A DNA stretch of 64,000 nt from Algoriphagus aquimarinus (GCF_900112005.1 NZ_FOKK01000002.1:310001-374000), one strand, 5' to 3'; positions 8,486-18,203 are shown, numbered from the stretch's first letter. Translations and numbers: made by a program. Notes: a model not told the origin generated them from the sequence alone.

Positions 8486-10189
8486 TCAAAATCTGGCTAA
8501 GTAGCCAAAATGAATCCTAGAATAGGAGAATTGTAAAGGTTGTAAATTAGACTTCCCGACTCCGTAGATAAATCGAAAGATGCCAGAGCCAGTCTCCAGA
8601 TTGATTCCTGCACCAAAAGAGACCGGTTTATCAAGCGAGGGTGCAAAGTACGGGTTTTCCAGAATCCCAAAGTCAGCAAATACCATTAGAAATGAGTTTT
8701 CTCCAAAAAAAAGTCGCTGCTCCATATTAATATAACCATATGATCTCGCAAAAAAGAAATTCTCATTAAAGCCACGAATGCTTTTCAGTCCGCCTAAGCG
8801 AAATAAATCATTCAAAAGGAGATTTTTATTTTGAGTGAATCCCATACTTCCCTTAAACCACATTCCCCATATAGGACTAATGTAAAAATGCTTCTCAATT
8901 TCACCCTTTCCCAGATATTGCGGACTATTCAAATCCAACCCCACATATACCTCAGGCGGGAATCCCGTATTTTCAAGAATCCTCTTATTCCCCATTGCAA
9001 ATTCACTGCTAATAAGAAAACCTCTCCTAGGGAAATACGGCGAATCCAATTTATTCCAGTTCCAACCCACCCCATACTGATTCCATCGATAATCTGCTAT
9101 ATCTGGAAGTTTAGTAGCATCCTCGTAGGACTTGGTACTCAGCACATCACTGGACTGCCTTCTCGTAAAAAACCGCAGATAACTATTCGAACTCATGTGA
9201 TAACCAAAATCCAAACTCAAATACCTATTTAAAAATGTAGAATCTTGCTTTAGGAGATTGAATCCCAGGCTGACATCGAGTGGGGAATTAAAAAGAAATG
9301 ACTCTTTTGCGGAAATGTCCAGAGATTGTGTCGCCACATTCAGCCGCTGCCAATGAACAGCAACATCTCTTCCTTTGCCCCCCAAATGGTATAATTCCAA
9401 ATCCAACTGCCCCGTAATAAGCATTTTACCAGGTTCATTGGCATTAGGCAGTAATCCTATTATGCCGTCCAAAACATTGGTATTTCTATCTCTTAAAGTA
9501 AATGTCGGCTGAGCCTTTTTGATTTGGAATTCAACGGAGGGCGATTGGGTCTGCAGAAAATATGGAGAGCGTGTAAGTATCTGATTTGCCTCTTCAAATT
9601 GACTTTGGGAAAATGGAGTCCCTGGACGAATACCTGTAATATTCTGAATATAACTCTCTTGTGTTTTGGTTTCTCCTTCTACTTTCACGCTATCCCAAAG
9701 TATCAGAGGGCCCGAATCATAGCTAAAAACTGCGGAAAGTCTATTCCCACTTCGCTGAATACTATCCAGCTTTATTTCCGCAAAAGGAAAACCATGGTTT
9801 TCTGCTTCACGGATCACTTTCCTCATCCATGCTACTGCTGAGGAATATTCCTGAGTGATTGGATTAGCATCTTTAGAGAATTCACGAGGAACATTTCCTT
9901 CAGAAATGAAATCCCAGATATATTTCTTGCCTAAGACCAATTTCACCCGTGCAGAATCATTCGCTATATCATCTTCTAGCAAATAAAGACCTAGATATCC
10001 TTCGTTTTGAAGAGAGCTTTGAATGGAGTCAAGGTAATTCCTTCCTGCTATTTTACCAGAAAAGGCTTTCCAATCCGCATATCCTTCCAGCTCATCGCTA
10101 GTCAATTTTACCCAATAGCTATTTTGTGCCACGCAAATGAACCCTCCGGCAACAAAAAAAAGGAAGCATGCCAAAAGGAAGGTTTTCAA
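8486..10189 (-). CDS. Omp85/BamA-TamA-like outer-membrane protein
   Basis: A 567-aa outer-membrane barrel of the Omp85 superfamily. A signal peptide (MKTFLLACFLFFVAGG, cleavage near VAQ) precedes POTRA-like segments (about residues 60-240, e.g. WDSVKVEGETKTQESYIQNI) and a C-terminal barrel. GLKSIRGFNE matches the conserved L6-loop motif containing RGF, and the chain ends in Phe. BamA/TamA relatives insert or transport outer-membrane proteins; this protein's substrate is unknown and it is much shorter than the BamA at 35840. The start is a TTG: no ATG lies between it and an upstream in-frame stop seven codons away. Its stop is two bases from the DUF4271 ATG. Confidence 0.8.
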   Translation of the reverse strand: MKTFLLACFLFFVAGGFICVAQNSYWVKLTSDELEGYADWKAFSGKIAGRNYLDSIQSSLQNEGYLGLYLLEDDIANDSARVKLVLGKKYIWDFISEGNVPREFSKDANPITQEYSSAVAWMRKVIREAENHGFPFAEIKLDSIQRSGNRLSAVFSYDSGPLILWDSVKVEGETKTQESYIQNITGIRPGTPFSQSQFEEANQILTRSPYFLQTQSPSVEFQIKKAQPTFTLRDRNTNVLDGIIGLLPNANEPGKMLITGQLDLELYHLGGKGRDVAVHWQRLNVATQSLDISAKESFLFNSPLDVSLGFNLLKQDSTFLNRYLSLDFGYHMSSNSYLRFFTRRQSSDVLSTKSYEDATKLPDIADYRWNQYGVGWNWNKLDSPYFPRRGFLISSEFAMGNKRILENTGFPPEVYVGLDLNSPQYLGKGEIEKHFYISPIWGMWFKGSMGFTQNKNLLLNDLFRLGGLKSIRGFNENFFFARSYGYINMEQRLFFGENSFLMVFADFGILENPYFAPSLDKPVSFGAGINLETGSGIFRFIYGVGKSNLQPLQFSYSRIHFGYLARF

Positions 10190-10235
10190 AGGGCTATCGG
10201 GGATTGATTATATTCGCAAAATAATAGAATTCACA

Positions 10236-11357
10236 TTGGCGGGCATATACATACACATTCCTTTTTGCAGGCAGGCATGCCATTATTGCGATTTCCACTT
10301 CAGCACCAATCTGGACAGAATGGAGCAAATGGCTGATATGATTTGCAAAGAACTGGAATTGAGGGCCGAATACTTACTAAATAAGGATTTAGAAACGATC
10401 TATTTTGGAGGAGGAACACCTTCTCTATTAAAACCTAAACTGATTGAGAAAATCCTGAATCAGATTGCCAAGACCTATAATTCGAATTGGAAAGAAGTAA
10501 CGCTGGAGGCAAATCCCGATGATTTGAGCGAGGACAACCTTCGCTCTTGGCAAAATCTTGGAATAGACAGATTAAGTCTGGGAATTCAGAGTTTCGATGA
10601 GGAGGTTTTGAAATTTTACAACCGCGCTCATTCTGCCGAAGAGTCTAGATCGGCGATAGAAAAGGCAAGGAAAGTAGGCTTTGAAAAATTCAGTCTCGAC
10701 TTGATCTATGGCTTTCCACAGCCCAATCATGAGTTATGGAAGCGTGATTTATCAGAAGCAATCGCCCAAAACCCAGGTCATATTTCTAGCTACGCACTTA
10801 CAGTAGAACCTAAAACTGCTCTGGGAAACTGGACACAAAAAGGGCAATTTCAGCCTGCTGATGAAGATTTTGTAGCTGAGCAATTTGAAATTCTGCAAGA
10901 GCAAACCGAAACAGCGGGATATATTCAATACGAAGTTTCCAATTTTGGAAAGCCTGATCAATTTGCATTACATAACACGAACTACTGGAAAGGGGTGCCT
11001 TACCTAGGAGTAGGACCAAGTGCTCACTCTTTTGACGGAAAAAACAGAGGCGCAAATCCATCCAGCAATTCTCTTTATCTAAAAAGCATGGAGAACGGTA
11101 CACCCCCATTTGCTGTGGATAACCTCACTGAGGACGAGCGCTTAAATGAATATATACTAACAGGCCTTAGAACACTTTGGGGCATTGACTTCGAATTTAT
11201 CCACAGAGATTTCGGTCATGATCTCCTAACTTCTAAAAAGTCTATTTTATCTCAAATGGATTCGGAAGGCTGGCTCCTTTGGCAGGATAAAAAACTATCT
11301 TTGACCAAAAGCGGAAAACTGCTAGCCGATAGCATCGCGGCGGCACTTTTTGTTTGA
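10236..11357 (+). CDS. hemW: HemW, heme chaperone of the radical SAM family
   Basis: HemW is related to oxygen-independent coproporphyrinogen oxidase (HemN) but acts as a heme-binding chaperone. The radical SAM cluster motif is at residues 11-18 (CRQACHYC), followed by DF, then TIYFGGGTPSLL and, further on, RLSLGIQSFDEEVLKFYNR, all family signatures; length is 373 aa. The start is taken as TTG at 10236 because relatives begin at (M)AGIYIHIPFC. A possible ATG at 10137 adds 33 residues and overlaps the divergent barrel gene, so I reject it. Only 46 bases separate it from that gene, and the DciA-like gene follows 14 bases downstream. Confidence 0.92.
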   Translation: MAGIYIHIPFCRQACHYCDFHFSTNLDRMEQMADMICKELELRAEYLLNKDLETIYFGGGTPSLLKPKLIEKILNQIAKTYNSNWKEVTLEANPDDLSEDNLRSWQNLGIDRLSLGIQSFDEEVLKFYNRAHSAEESRSAIEKARKVGFEKFSLDLIYGFPQPNHELWKRDLSEAIAQNPGHISSYALTVEPKTALGNWTQKGQFQPADEDFVAEQFEILQEQTETAGYIQYEVSNFGKPDQFALHNTNYWKGVPYLGVGPSAHSFDGKNRGANPSSNSLYLKSMENGTPPFAVDNLTEDERLNEYILTGLRTLWGIDFEFIHRDFGHDLLTSKKSILSQMDSEGWLLWQDKKLSLTKSGKLLADSIAAALFV

Positions 11358-11371
11358 GATTTACATAAATT

Positions 11372-11683
11372 ATGGCAAGAGACGGATATTTCAGCAGAAA
11401 AAAAGAAGTGGCACCATTAGAGTCCGCTTTCAACGATCTGCTCAAAGCTTACCGATTGGAAGGCAAATTCAGAGAGAAGTCTTTGGTTCATGATTGGCCA
11501 GAAATTGTAGGAAAAACCATAGCAGATCGAACTACGTCAGTTTTTATAAAAGACAAAAAGCTCTTTGTAAAACTAAATTCAGGCCCAATCAAGAAGGAAT
11601 TACTAATGCATAAAAGCAAGGTCCTCACCTTGATCGATGAGAAGTATGGAGCAGGAATAATTGATGACCTGGTCTGTATGTAA
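11372..11683 (+). CDS. DUF721/DciA-like protein
   Basis: A 103-aa protein of the DUF721 family, whose best-studied members are DciA-type loaders of the replicative helicase DnaB. The sequence has the small family fold: PLESAFNDLLKAYRLEG, then VHDWPEIVGKTIADRTTS with the conserved W-x-x-I-V-G pattern, then KDKKLFVKLNSGPIKKELL and a closing helix. Members differ in length and domain make-up, so helicase loading here is an inference from the family. It follows hemW by 14 bases on the same strand and is probably on the same transcript. Confidence 0.8.
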   Translation: MARDGYFSRKKEVAPLESAFNDLLKAYRLEGKFREKSLVHDWPEIVGKTIADRTTSVFIKDKKLFVKLNSGPIKKELLMHKSKVLTLIDEKYGAGIIDDLVCM

Positions 11684-11802
11684 ATTTGAAAATTCACTTG
11701 GCCACCTTTCTATTTAGACTTTTTAACATCTGACTACCTCCACTTACTTCACCTCCTTCATTATTTTCCATTCCGAATGAGTATTATTGTGGTAGCGCAT
11801 CC

Positions 11803-13878
11803 ATGATCAAACTACCACCAATCCATATCGGAAAGCTAAGCTTGTTGCTCGCCATCTTGGTATGGCTTGCCTTGCTATTTGTTGATTTAGTTCGGCTTAT
11901 TGGTATTCTCAATCAAATTGAGTCTGGTATAGCGATTGAGTTCACCTGGATCTTGCAAACACTATATTTTATTTGTGTTTATGGGTTTTATAAATACTCT
12001 ATAAATAAGAGCTCACAAGGTGACTTCCTAAATCTCATTTGGCGAGGAGCGTCAACAGGGATTTTTGCGGTAGCAATTTTTGTGATCATTGATTTATTCA
12101 AATCATCCTTAGGGCAAAGCAAACTAGCAAATGACCCTTTCCTTGATAACTTCTTCTACCATGTAGAGTTTGGTCTTATCACCATTTTTGTGATTTCCAC
12201 AGCGATTTTGTGGCAGCATCTGATCCTTTATCAAAAATCAAAACGAATAGTAAAGCAATGGCAAGCTTATGAAATAGCCATGCTGATTTCCATGTTTGTC
12301 GTGTTTTTCGACAGAGGTGATCCTGAATACACCTACTTTTTTAGCCTCGCATTACTCGGAATCTTGGGAACAATCCTTTCTGCTAATTTGAAATGGATAC
12401 CCTATCTGACATTTAAAGAGAAATGGAAGTCCTTGCTTTTCCTTGCCATTATTATTTTCTCTGTTGCCTATTTGATATGGAACACCTATGTATCTACGGA
12501 CAACATAATCACTCCCGTAAACCTAACTGGCAGTCTATTCCTTTTAGCTCTTTTCTGGTTTGTACTGGTGTACGCCGTTCTTAGCTTTTTAGTAACTCTT
12601 TTCAACCTACCAACTTCCTCAGTTTTTGAGCAAAAACTAACCGAAGCGATTAATTTTCAACGCCTAAGTCAATCTATTCAGCCTGAAGAAAATGAGGAAG
12701 AAGTACTGGATATACTGATGGATTCTTGCATGAGCGCAGCGTACGCTGATGCAGCTTGGCTGGAAATGACCAGTGAAGAATTTCCGGAAGGCCTTACTCA
12801 GGAGCGTTTTATAGATCGTAAAACGAGGGAAGAAATTTCTGAACTTATTCAACACGATAAAACAGTGCAAGATTGGGCTTCAGAAAAACGCGCTGACAAC
12901 TTAAATCCTTTCACTCTTAAGGTTGTCCATCCTAAGTATGAATCCGTTCTGCTGGTCCCTTTGGTAATAAATAAATCAGTATTTGGGAAAATTGTACTCT
13001 GTAAGGAAGTCCGCGATGGATTCAATAAAGAGATGTTGACTATCATTAGCACTTTTGCGAGACAGGCTTGTATTGCGGTAGAAAATCATCGATTGTTGAA
13101 TCAAGCCATCCTTAACGAGCGCTACCAGGAAGAGTTGAAAATTGCCCAACGGGTACAGAAATCACTTCTACCTACCAAATTAGACCATAATCAAAGCTTC
13201 GAAATCTGTGCATATTCCAATGCTGCGGATGAAGTCGGTGGTGACTATTACGATACTTATAAATTAGATGAGGACCGCTACGTGTTGATTATCGGAGACG
13301 TATCCGGTAAAGGGACTTCTGCAGCATTCCACATGTCTCAGATGAAAGGCATTTTCCAAAGTCTGATACAATTAAATCTCAGTCCATCGGATTTTATGAT
13401 CAAAGCCAATTCTGCTTTGGGTAAATGTCTGGAAAGGAACCATTTCATTACAGCATCGATTTTCATCATCAATACTGCAGAACAAACCATTTGTCATTCC
13501 CGAGCTGGTCATGTACCCACCCTTTTTCATCAGAAAAGTCTTAATAAATCTGAATATTTACAGATTGATGGCTTAGGCTTAGGTATTTTAAGAAACATGC
13601 AATATGAAAAACACGTTGTGGAGAAGACATTTACGTATCAAGCAGGAGATGCGCTGGTCCTATTTACAGATGGTATCGTAGAAGCAAAAAATGAAAAATC
13701 CCATCAATTCGGTTTTGAGCGCATCAGAACCTTACTAGAAGTATATCACGAACTCAGTCCTCAAGAAATTCAGACTAAGATAATTGATTCCCTGCATGCC
13801 TTTGTAGGTGGTGATAGATTAATAGATGATGATTATTCTATGATGGTGGTAAAATTTACCCAACAAAAAGACAGCTAA
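11803..13878 (+). CDS. Membrane-bound SpoIIE/RsbU-type PP2C phosphatase
   Basis: A 691-aa signalling phosphatase. Residues 1-270 hold about eight hydrophobic helices, so the sensor part is in the inner membrane. A GAF-like domain (about 290-430, with SVLLVPLVINKSVFGKIVL) leads through a short helix to the PP2C/SpoIIE domain, with NAADEVGGDYYDTY near 470, GDVSGKGTSAAF near 500 and LFTDGIVEAKN near 620 supplying metal-binding Asp residues. Such enzymes dephosphorylate a STAS antagonist. The next two genes are exactly a STAS protein (4 bases downstream) and an RsbW-like kinase, so the three form a partner-switching module. The input signal is unknown. Confidence 0.9.
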   Translation: MIKLPPIHIGKLSLLLAILVWLALLFVDLVRLIGILNQIESGIAIEFTWILQTLYFICVYGFYKYSINKSSQGDFLNLIWRGASTGIFAVAIFVIIDLFKSSLGQSKLANDPFLDNFFYHVEFGLITIFVISTAILWQHLILYQKSKRIVKQWQAYEIAMLISMFVVFFDRGDPEYTYFFSLALLGILGTILSANLKWIPYLTFKEKWKSLLFLAIIIFSVAYLIWNTYVSTDNIITPVNLTGSLFLLALFWFVLVYAVLSFLVTLFNLPTSSVFEQKLTEAINFQRLSQSIQPEENEEEVLDILMDSCMSAAYADAAWLEMTSEEFPEGLTQERFIDRKTREEISELIQHDKTVQDWASEKRADNLNPFTLKVVHPKYESVLLVPLVINKSVFGKIVLCKEVRDGFNKEMLTIISTFARQACIAVENHRLLNQAILNERYQEELKIAQRVQKSLLPTKLDHNQSFEICAYSNAADEVGGDYYDTYKLDEDRYVLIIGDVSGKGTSAAFHMSQMKGIFQSLIQLNLSPSDFMIKANSALGKCLERNHFITASIFIINTAEQTICHSRAGHVPTLFHQKSLNKSEYLQIDGLGLGILRNMQYEKHVVEKTFTYQAGDALVLFTDGIVEAKNEKSHQFGFERIRTLLEVYHELSPQEIQTKIIDSLHAFVGGDRLIDDDYSMMVVKFTQQKDS

Positions 13879-13881
13879 AAG

Positions 13882-14214
13882 ATGCTAACAATAGAAACCC
13901 AAATAGAAAACGGACACCATATACTTTTCCTCAAAGGGGAAGTAGATGCGAGTAACTCCGTCATACTGGATGAAGCCATCACTAAGTTAGTTACGGATGG
14001 CAGTAGCTCCATTTTAGTAGATGGTACTGGTCTGGAGTACATTTCTTCCGCGGGATTAGGCGTTTTCATGTCTTATCTTGAAGATTTTCAGGAAAAAGAA
14101 ATCGATTTAAAAATCTTTTCCCTATCTGATCGCGTCTTTGAAGTATTTAAGATTTTGGGATTAGATCAGCTCATCCAAATTTATCCAGACAAAAAAACTG
14201 CACTACTTGCCTGA
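13882..14214 (+). CDS. STAS-domain anti-sigma-factor antagonist-like protein
   Basis: A 110-aa single STAS domain of the RsbV/SpoIIAA type. The motif VDGTGLEYISSAGLGVF at residues 46-62 is the phosphorylation loop, and Ser56 is the expected phospho-site. In partner switching the dephosphorylated form binds an RsbW-like kinase and releases whatever that kinase holds. The gene sits four bases after the phosphatase and one base before the best ATG of the kinase, so the three are almost certainly one transcript. Because no sigma factor is adjacent, the final target may be another protein. Confidence 0.9.
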   Translation: MLTIETQIENGHHILFLKGEVDASNSVILDEAITKLVTDGSSSILVDGTGLEYISSAGLGVFMSYLEDFQEKEIDLKIFSLSDRVFEVFKILGLDQLIQIYPDKKTALLA

Positions 14215-14215
14215 A

Positions 14216-14629
14216 ATGAAACATCAGATGAGAATATCTTGTCAAACTACAGCACTTTCTGAGCTGAGAGTCTTTTTAAAAAAGACCCTGGGAGAGTTAC
14301 GTATTTCTGACATTGACCAACACCAGATCACACTGGCTGTAGAAGAGGTATGTGCTAATCTGATCATCCATTCCCATAACTGCAACGCATTAGATTATAT
14401 AGAACTCAACGTCAAACAAAATCCCGGGAAATTAATTTTTGAAATTACTGACGAGGGAAAAGCCTTTAATATGCTTGATTATGAGGTCCCTGACCTTAAT
14501 AAAGTAAAAGGAGAAAAGCGAAAAGGCGGTTTAGGCATAATTTTGGTCAAGAAGATAATGGATGAAATAGAATTTGAATCCAACAAGGGCACTAATACCT
14601 GCCGGTTGATCAAATGGTTTCAGTCCTAA
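14216..14629 (+). CDS. RsbW-like anti-sigma/serine kinase (HATPase)
   Basis: A GHKL-type ATPase domain of 137 aa, the size of RsbW/SpoIIAB kinases. Motifs in order are the N-box (EEVCANLIIHSHN), the G1 box (EITDEGKAFNML) and the G2 box (GGLGIILVKKIMDEIEF). RsbW proteins bind a partner such as a sigma factor and phosphorylate the STAS antagonist. A TTG at 14207 would overlap the STAS stop; the ATG at 14216 follows that stop by one base and is preferred. The target in this organism is not visible from the neighbourhood. Confidence 0.88.
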   Translation: MKHQMRISCQTTALSELRVFLKKTLGELRISDIDQHQITLAVEEVCANLIIHSHNCNALDYIELNVKQNPGKLIFEITDEGKAFNMLDYEVPDLNKVKGEKRKGGLGIILVKKIMDEIEFESNKGTNTCRLIKWFQS

Positions 14630-14716
14630 TTCTTGTTAAATGCTTAGTATTCGGGACATTTGACTTGAAATCCTAATAAATTTGTAAAATTGCATTCAAA
14701 TTCTGCCATTTAAAAC

Positions 14717-16717
14717 ATGACAAACCGAACCATTTCGGCACTTATATTCACTATTCTCCTAGCATTTGAATTCTCCGTCCCTGCGACGGCCTTTGTTCAG
14801 GCATCTGGGCAGGATGATCCTTTATTGACCATAGGTGGAAAACCAGTGGACAAAGATGAGTTGATCTACCTACTTTCTAAAGGCAATAAATCTGAGCCTG
14901 GTACACCTGGAATGTCCAGAGAAGAGTTTGATGAAAACCTTGATCTTTTCATCAATTACAAGCTTAAAGTAAGAGAAGCTGAAGCCAAAGGACTTGATCA
15001 ATCAGAAGAGTTTCTTAGAGAATTTGAATCTTTTCGGGAAAATCTAAAAGCACCATTCCTTATCAGAAATTCTCTGGAAGAAGGGGAATTAAGAAAAGCC
15101 TATTCCAGAATGCAGGAAATTATCCGTGCTAGCCACATTCTTCTTCAATTCCCGCCAGAAGCGAGTAAAGAAGATAGTTTGATCGTACTACGAATGGCCT
15201 TAAAAATCGAGGATGAGATCAAAAAGAATGGAAGCATCAATGACCTTGCTGTAGAATATTCTGATGATCCTTCTGCGCAAGTAAATAAAGGTGATTTGGG
15301 CTATTTCACAGCGTTGCAAATGGTTCAGCCTTTTGAAGATGCTGCCTATAACTTACAAGCAGGACAGGTTTCCAGCCCTGTATTAACCAACTTCGGCTAT
15401 CATATCATAAAAGTACTCGATCGCCAACCCAACCCTGGGCAAGTTCGTGTTTCACATATATTGGTAAGGATAGATGAGAAAGCACCCAATGGTGAAGATC
15501 TAGCTAAGCGTAAAGTCGCCGATATATATAATGAGATTCAGAAAGAAAGTACCATTTGGGAAAACATTGTAAAAAACTATTCTGAAGATCCTGCCAGTAG
15601 TCAAAAAGGCGGAATGCTGCCTTGGTTCAGTGTAGGGTCTATGATCCCAGATTTTGAAATGGCTGCGTTTTCATTGACAGAAATTGGTGAAGTATCCCCT
15701 CCTATTCGGACGCGCTATGGCTATCATATTTTAAGATTAGAAGATAAAAGGCCAGTAGAGAGCTTTGAAGCAATGGAAGAGAGTATTCGTTCCAAAATCT
15801 TGAGAGACTCTCGCTCCACAATGATCCTTTCTCAGGTGATGGCTATACAGAAATCACGATACAATTTTGATGAAAATGAGGTGAATGTTGCCAAGTTGAG
15901 AACCGAAATGGCAAGCGTCACCAAAAATAGCTTTGCTCAGACTCTGATAGAAAAAGATCTAGCCAACAATCAAATCTTTACGCTCAAAGGAAAAAGCTTT
16001 GTAGCTCAAGACCTAGCCGATTTCATGGCAGAAGAAGAGTTTACCCTCAGAAATAAAGCGGGTATATTTGACACTTGGTATGAACGCTTTGCTGCATCAG
16101 AACTTAATATGGCTGAAGAGGCGGACTTAGCTGCAAATAATAAGGAGTATAGAATGCTTTTGAAGGAGTATCGAGATGGCATCCTGCTATTCTCACTGAT
16201 GAATGATGAAGTTTGGCAAAAAGGCCTTATGGATTCCGTAGCACAAAAGTCGTTTTACGAAAAAAACATTAGAGATTACCAATGGAAAGGCCGAGTGGAC
16301 GCTTTCATCGTCAAAGTGCTTGACATGACTCAGCTAGATGCTGCTCGCAAAATGCTAGTAGGAAAACCACTTTCTGAAGAGTTAAAAGCTTCTTTTGAAG
16401 GCAGCTATAAACTTTCCAATCCTTTAGCCTACCAAACAGAATCCGGAAACATCGAATACAGTGACCACGCAGTTTTGTCAAAGGCAGATCTGAAAGAGAG
16501 CTATCAGGAACTTGAAGTAAATGGTCATTTGCATTTAGTTCTCTTAGGAGAAAGGATTCCAGCAAGTCCAAAGAAATTCGATGAAACGCGCGGGTTGGTG
16601 ATACGAGATTACCAGGAATTTTTGGATGAAAGCCTCGTTGAATCCCTACGTAAGAAATACCCAATTAAGATCAACCCTAAAGCAAAAGAGGAAACTTTCA
16701 TTGCTTTAAATCAATAA
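14717..16717 (+). CDS. Two-domain parvulin-type peptidyl-prolyl isomerase
   Basis: A 666-aa exported foldase. After a signal peptide (hydrophobic to about residue 25, cleavage near VQASGQ) come two parvulin rotamase domains. The first is about 135-235 (ASHILLQF ... GYHIIKVLDRQ) and the second about 240-340 (VSHILVRID ... GYHILRLEDKR). Both have the usual ending GYHI. Helical parts on both sides resemble the SurA/PpiD chaperone domain. Such proteins escort and isomerise outer-membrane proteins in the periplasm. It is transcribed toward a second, SurA-like gene 52 bases downstream, and the pair probably forms one operon ended by the terminator at 18141. A possible -7 element (TAAATTTG, 14677-14684) lies upstream. 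Confidence 0.88.
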   Translation: MTNRTISALIFTILLAFEFSVPATAFVQASGQDDPLLTIGGKPVDKDELIYLLSKGNKSEPGTPGMSREEFDENLDLFINYKLKVREAEAKGLDQSEEFLREFESFRENLKAPFLIRNSLEEGELRKAYSRMQEIIRASHILLQFPPEASKEDSLIVLRMALKIEDEIKKNGSINDLAVEYSDDPSAQVNKGDLGYFTALQMVQPFEDAAYNLQAGQVSSPVLTNFGYHIIKVLDRQPNPGQVRVSHILVRIDEKAPNGEDLAKRKVADIYNEIQKESTIWENIVKNYSEDPASSQKGGMLPWFSVGSMIPDFEMAAFSLTEIGEVSPPIRTRYGYHILRLEDKRPVESFEAMEESIRSKILRDSRSTMILSQVMAIQKSRYNFDENEVNVAKLRTEMASVTKNSFAQTLIEKDLANNQIFTLKGKSFVAQDLADFMAEEEFTLRNKAGIFDTWYERFAASELNMAEEADLAANNKEYRMLLKEYRDGILLFSLMNDEVWQKGLMDSVAQKSFYEKNIRDYQWKGRVDAFIVKVLDMTQLDAARKMLVGKPLSEELKASFEGSYKLSNPLAYQTESGNIEYSDHAVLSKADLKESYQELEVNGHLHLVLLGERIPASPKKFDETRGLVIRDYQEFLDESLVESLRKKYPIKINPKAKEETFIALNQ

Positions 16718-16769
16718 TAATTCACAAAAGAAAACCGTCACCCTAGTATTAAGAGACGGAAAAACATCC

Positions 16770-18137
16770 ATGAAATTGCTAAACCGACTTACTTTCACTC
16801 TAATCGCCAGCTTGCTGATAACTGCATCATTTGCTCAAGAGACTCCTCCAACAGGACAGGTTCTTGATAAAATCGTGGCTAAGGTGGATAATTATATCTT
16901 ACTGGAATCAGATGTACAGAAAGCGTATATAGAAGCTCTATCTCAGAATCAGCAGGGACAAGCAGCTGTTTCTCGTTGCCAAGTATTTGAATCGTTGATG
17001 ATCAATAAACTAATGGTCGCCAAAGCAGAAGTTGATTCTGTTATTGTCACTGACGCTGAAGTAATGCTACAGACAGAGCAGCGATTTAATATGGTTATGC
17101 AGCAATTTGGCGGAGATGAAAATACACTTGTCGAAGCTTATGGCAAATCCTCAGATCAGCTAAAAGATGAAATAGAAGATGTGATCAGAGAACAACTAAT
17201 CGTACAACGTATGAGAAGTCAGATTACAGAAGGGTTGACTGTATCTCCTAATGACGTAAGAGAGTTTTACAACAGTATCCCAAAAGATTCCTTACCGCTA
17301 TTCACTTCAGAAGCTACAGTAGGTCAAATTGTAGTAAAACCTAAAGTGAATCCTCAGACAAAAGATGATATTTTCAAACAATTGAATCAATTCAAAAAAG
17401 ATATCGGTGAAGGAAGAGCTGATTTTGCAGACCTTGCCAAACAATATTCCGAAGATCCAGGATCTGGAGCACAGGGAGGCGATCTAGGCTTTTTTAGAAG
17501 AGGCGAATTAGCACCGGAATTTGAGTCTACAGCTCTAGCATTGAAGCCAGGTGAATTAAGTGATCCTGTAGAAACAGCTTTTGGTGTTCACCTCATTCAA
17601 TTACTTGAAAGACGCAATGACGGTTCCTACAATTCCAGACATATTTTAAGGATTCCAAAGGCAACTATTGCTGACATTGAAAAATCAGAACGATATCTTG
17701 ACAGTTTAAGAACAGAAATTGAAGCAGGAAGATTGGATTTTGCTAAAGCTGCAAAGGACTTTTCTGATGACAGAAGTACTTCAGATGCCGGTGGTTTCTT
17801 TACTGATCCTTCCAACAATTCAAATCGTCTATCCTTAAGAACGCTTGAAGATCCATTGCTATTCTTTATGATAGATACGATGAAGGTAGGTGACATCACT
17901 ATGCCTATGCAGTTTGAAGATCCAAGAGAAGGCACCAAAGTCCGGATTCTATATTATAAGGCTAAATACCCTGCGCACCGAGCGAATATGGAAGATGACT
18001 ACGAAAAGCTAAAAGCAGCTGCACTACGTAAAAAAGAGGATGAACTTCTTGGGAAATGGTTTATTACAGCCAAAGAAGATATTTTCATTGACCTCGATCC
18101 CGCCTATGATCGATGTAATGCACTCGCAGAAAAGTAA
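16770..18137 (+). CDS. SurA-like periplasmic chaperone/peptidyl-prolyl isomerase
   Basis: A 455-aa protein with the SurA layout: signal peptide (MKLLNRLTFTLIASLLIT, cleavage near SFAQ), an N-terminal helical chaperone domain starting VLDKIVAKVDNYILLESDVQ, two parvulin domains and a short C-terminal helix. The first parvulin domain (about 185-290) has ADLAKQYSEDPGSGAQGGDLGF and FGVHLIQLLERR. The second (about 290-400) is less complete, as in SurA where only one domain is active. SurA delivers unfolded porins to the Bam complex. It ends at a strong terminator. Confidence 0.88.
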   Translation: MKLLNRLTFTLIASLLITASFAQETPPTGQVLDKIVAKVDNYILLESDVQKAYIEALSQNQQGQAAVSRCQVFESLMINKLMVAKAEVDSVIVTDAEVMLQTEQRFNMVMQQFGGDENTLVEAYGKSSDQLKDEIEDVIREQLIVQRMRSQITEGLTVSPNDVREFYNSIPKDSLPLFTSEATVGQIVVKPKVNPQTKDDIFKQLNQFKKDIGEGRADFADLAKQYSEDPGSGAQGGDLGFFRRGELAPEFESTALALKPGELSDPVETAFGVHLIQLLERRNDGSYNSRHILRIPKATIADIEKSERYLDSLRTEIEAGRLDFAKAAKDFSDDRSTSDAGGFFTDPSNNSNRLSLRTLEDPLLFFMIDTMKVGDITMPMQFEDPREGTKVRILYYKAKYPAHRANMEDDYEKLKAAALRKKEDELLGKWFITAKEDIFIDLDPAYDRCNALAEK

Positions 18138-18140
18138 CAA

Positions 18141-18175
18141 AAACTGCCCGAGGTTATCCTCGGGCAGTTTTTTTT
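18141..18175 (+). terminator. Intrinsic terminator after the surA-like gene
   Basis: A 13-bp perfect stem AAACTGCCCGAGG/CCTCGGGCAGTTT with a TTAT loop is followed by a run of T. It starts four bases after the stop codon. Confidence 0.92.
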
Positions 18176-18203
18176 GTTATTGAAAGGATTCAATCCTTAC
18201 TAC

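Noticed and set aside
8831..9232. Plus-strand open frame of 133 codons
   Set aside because: It lies wholly antisense within the Omp85-type barrel gene, and its composition reflects the antisense frame.
14216..14629. Sigma-B regulon call based on RsbW-like kinase
   Set aside because: No sigma factor is adjacent and sigma-B is not established in this phylum; only the partner-switching logic is supported.
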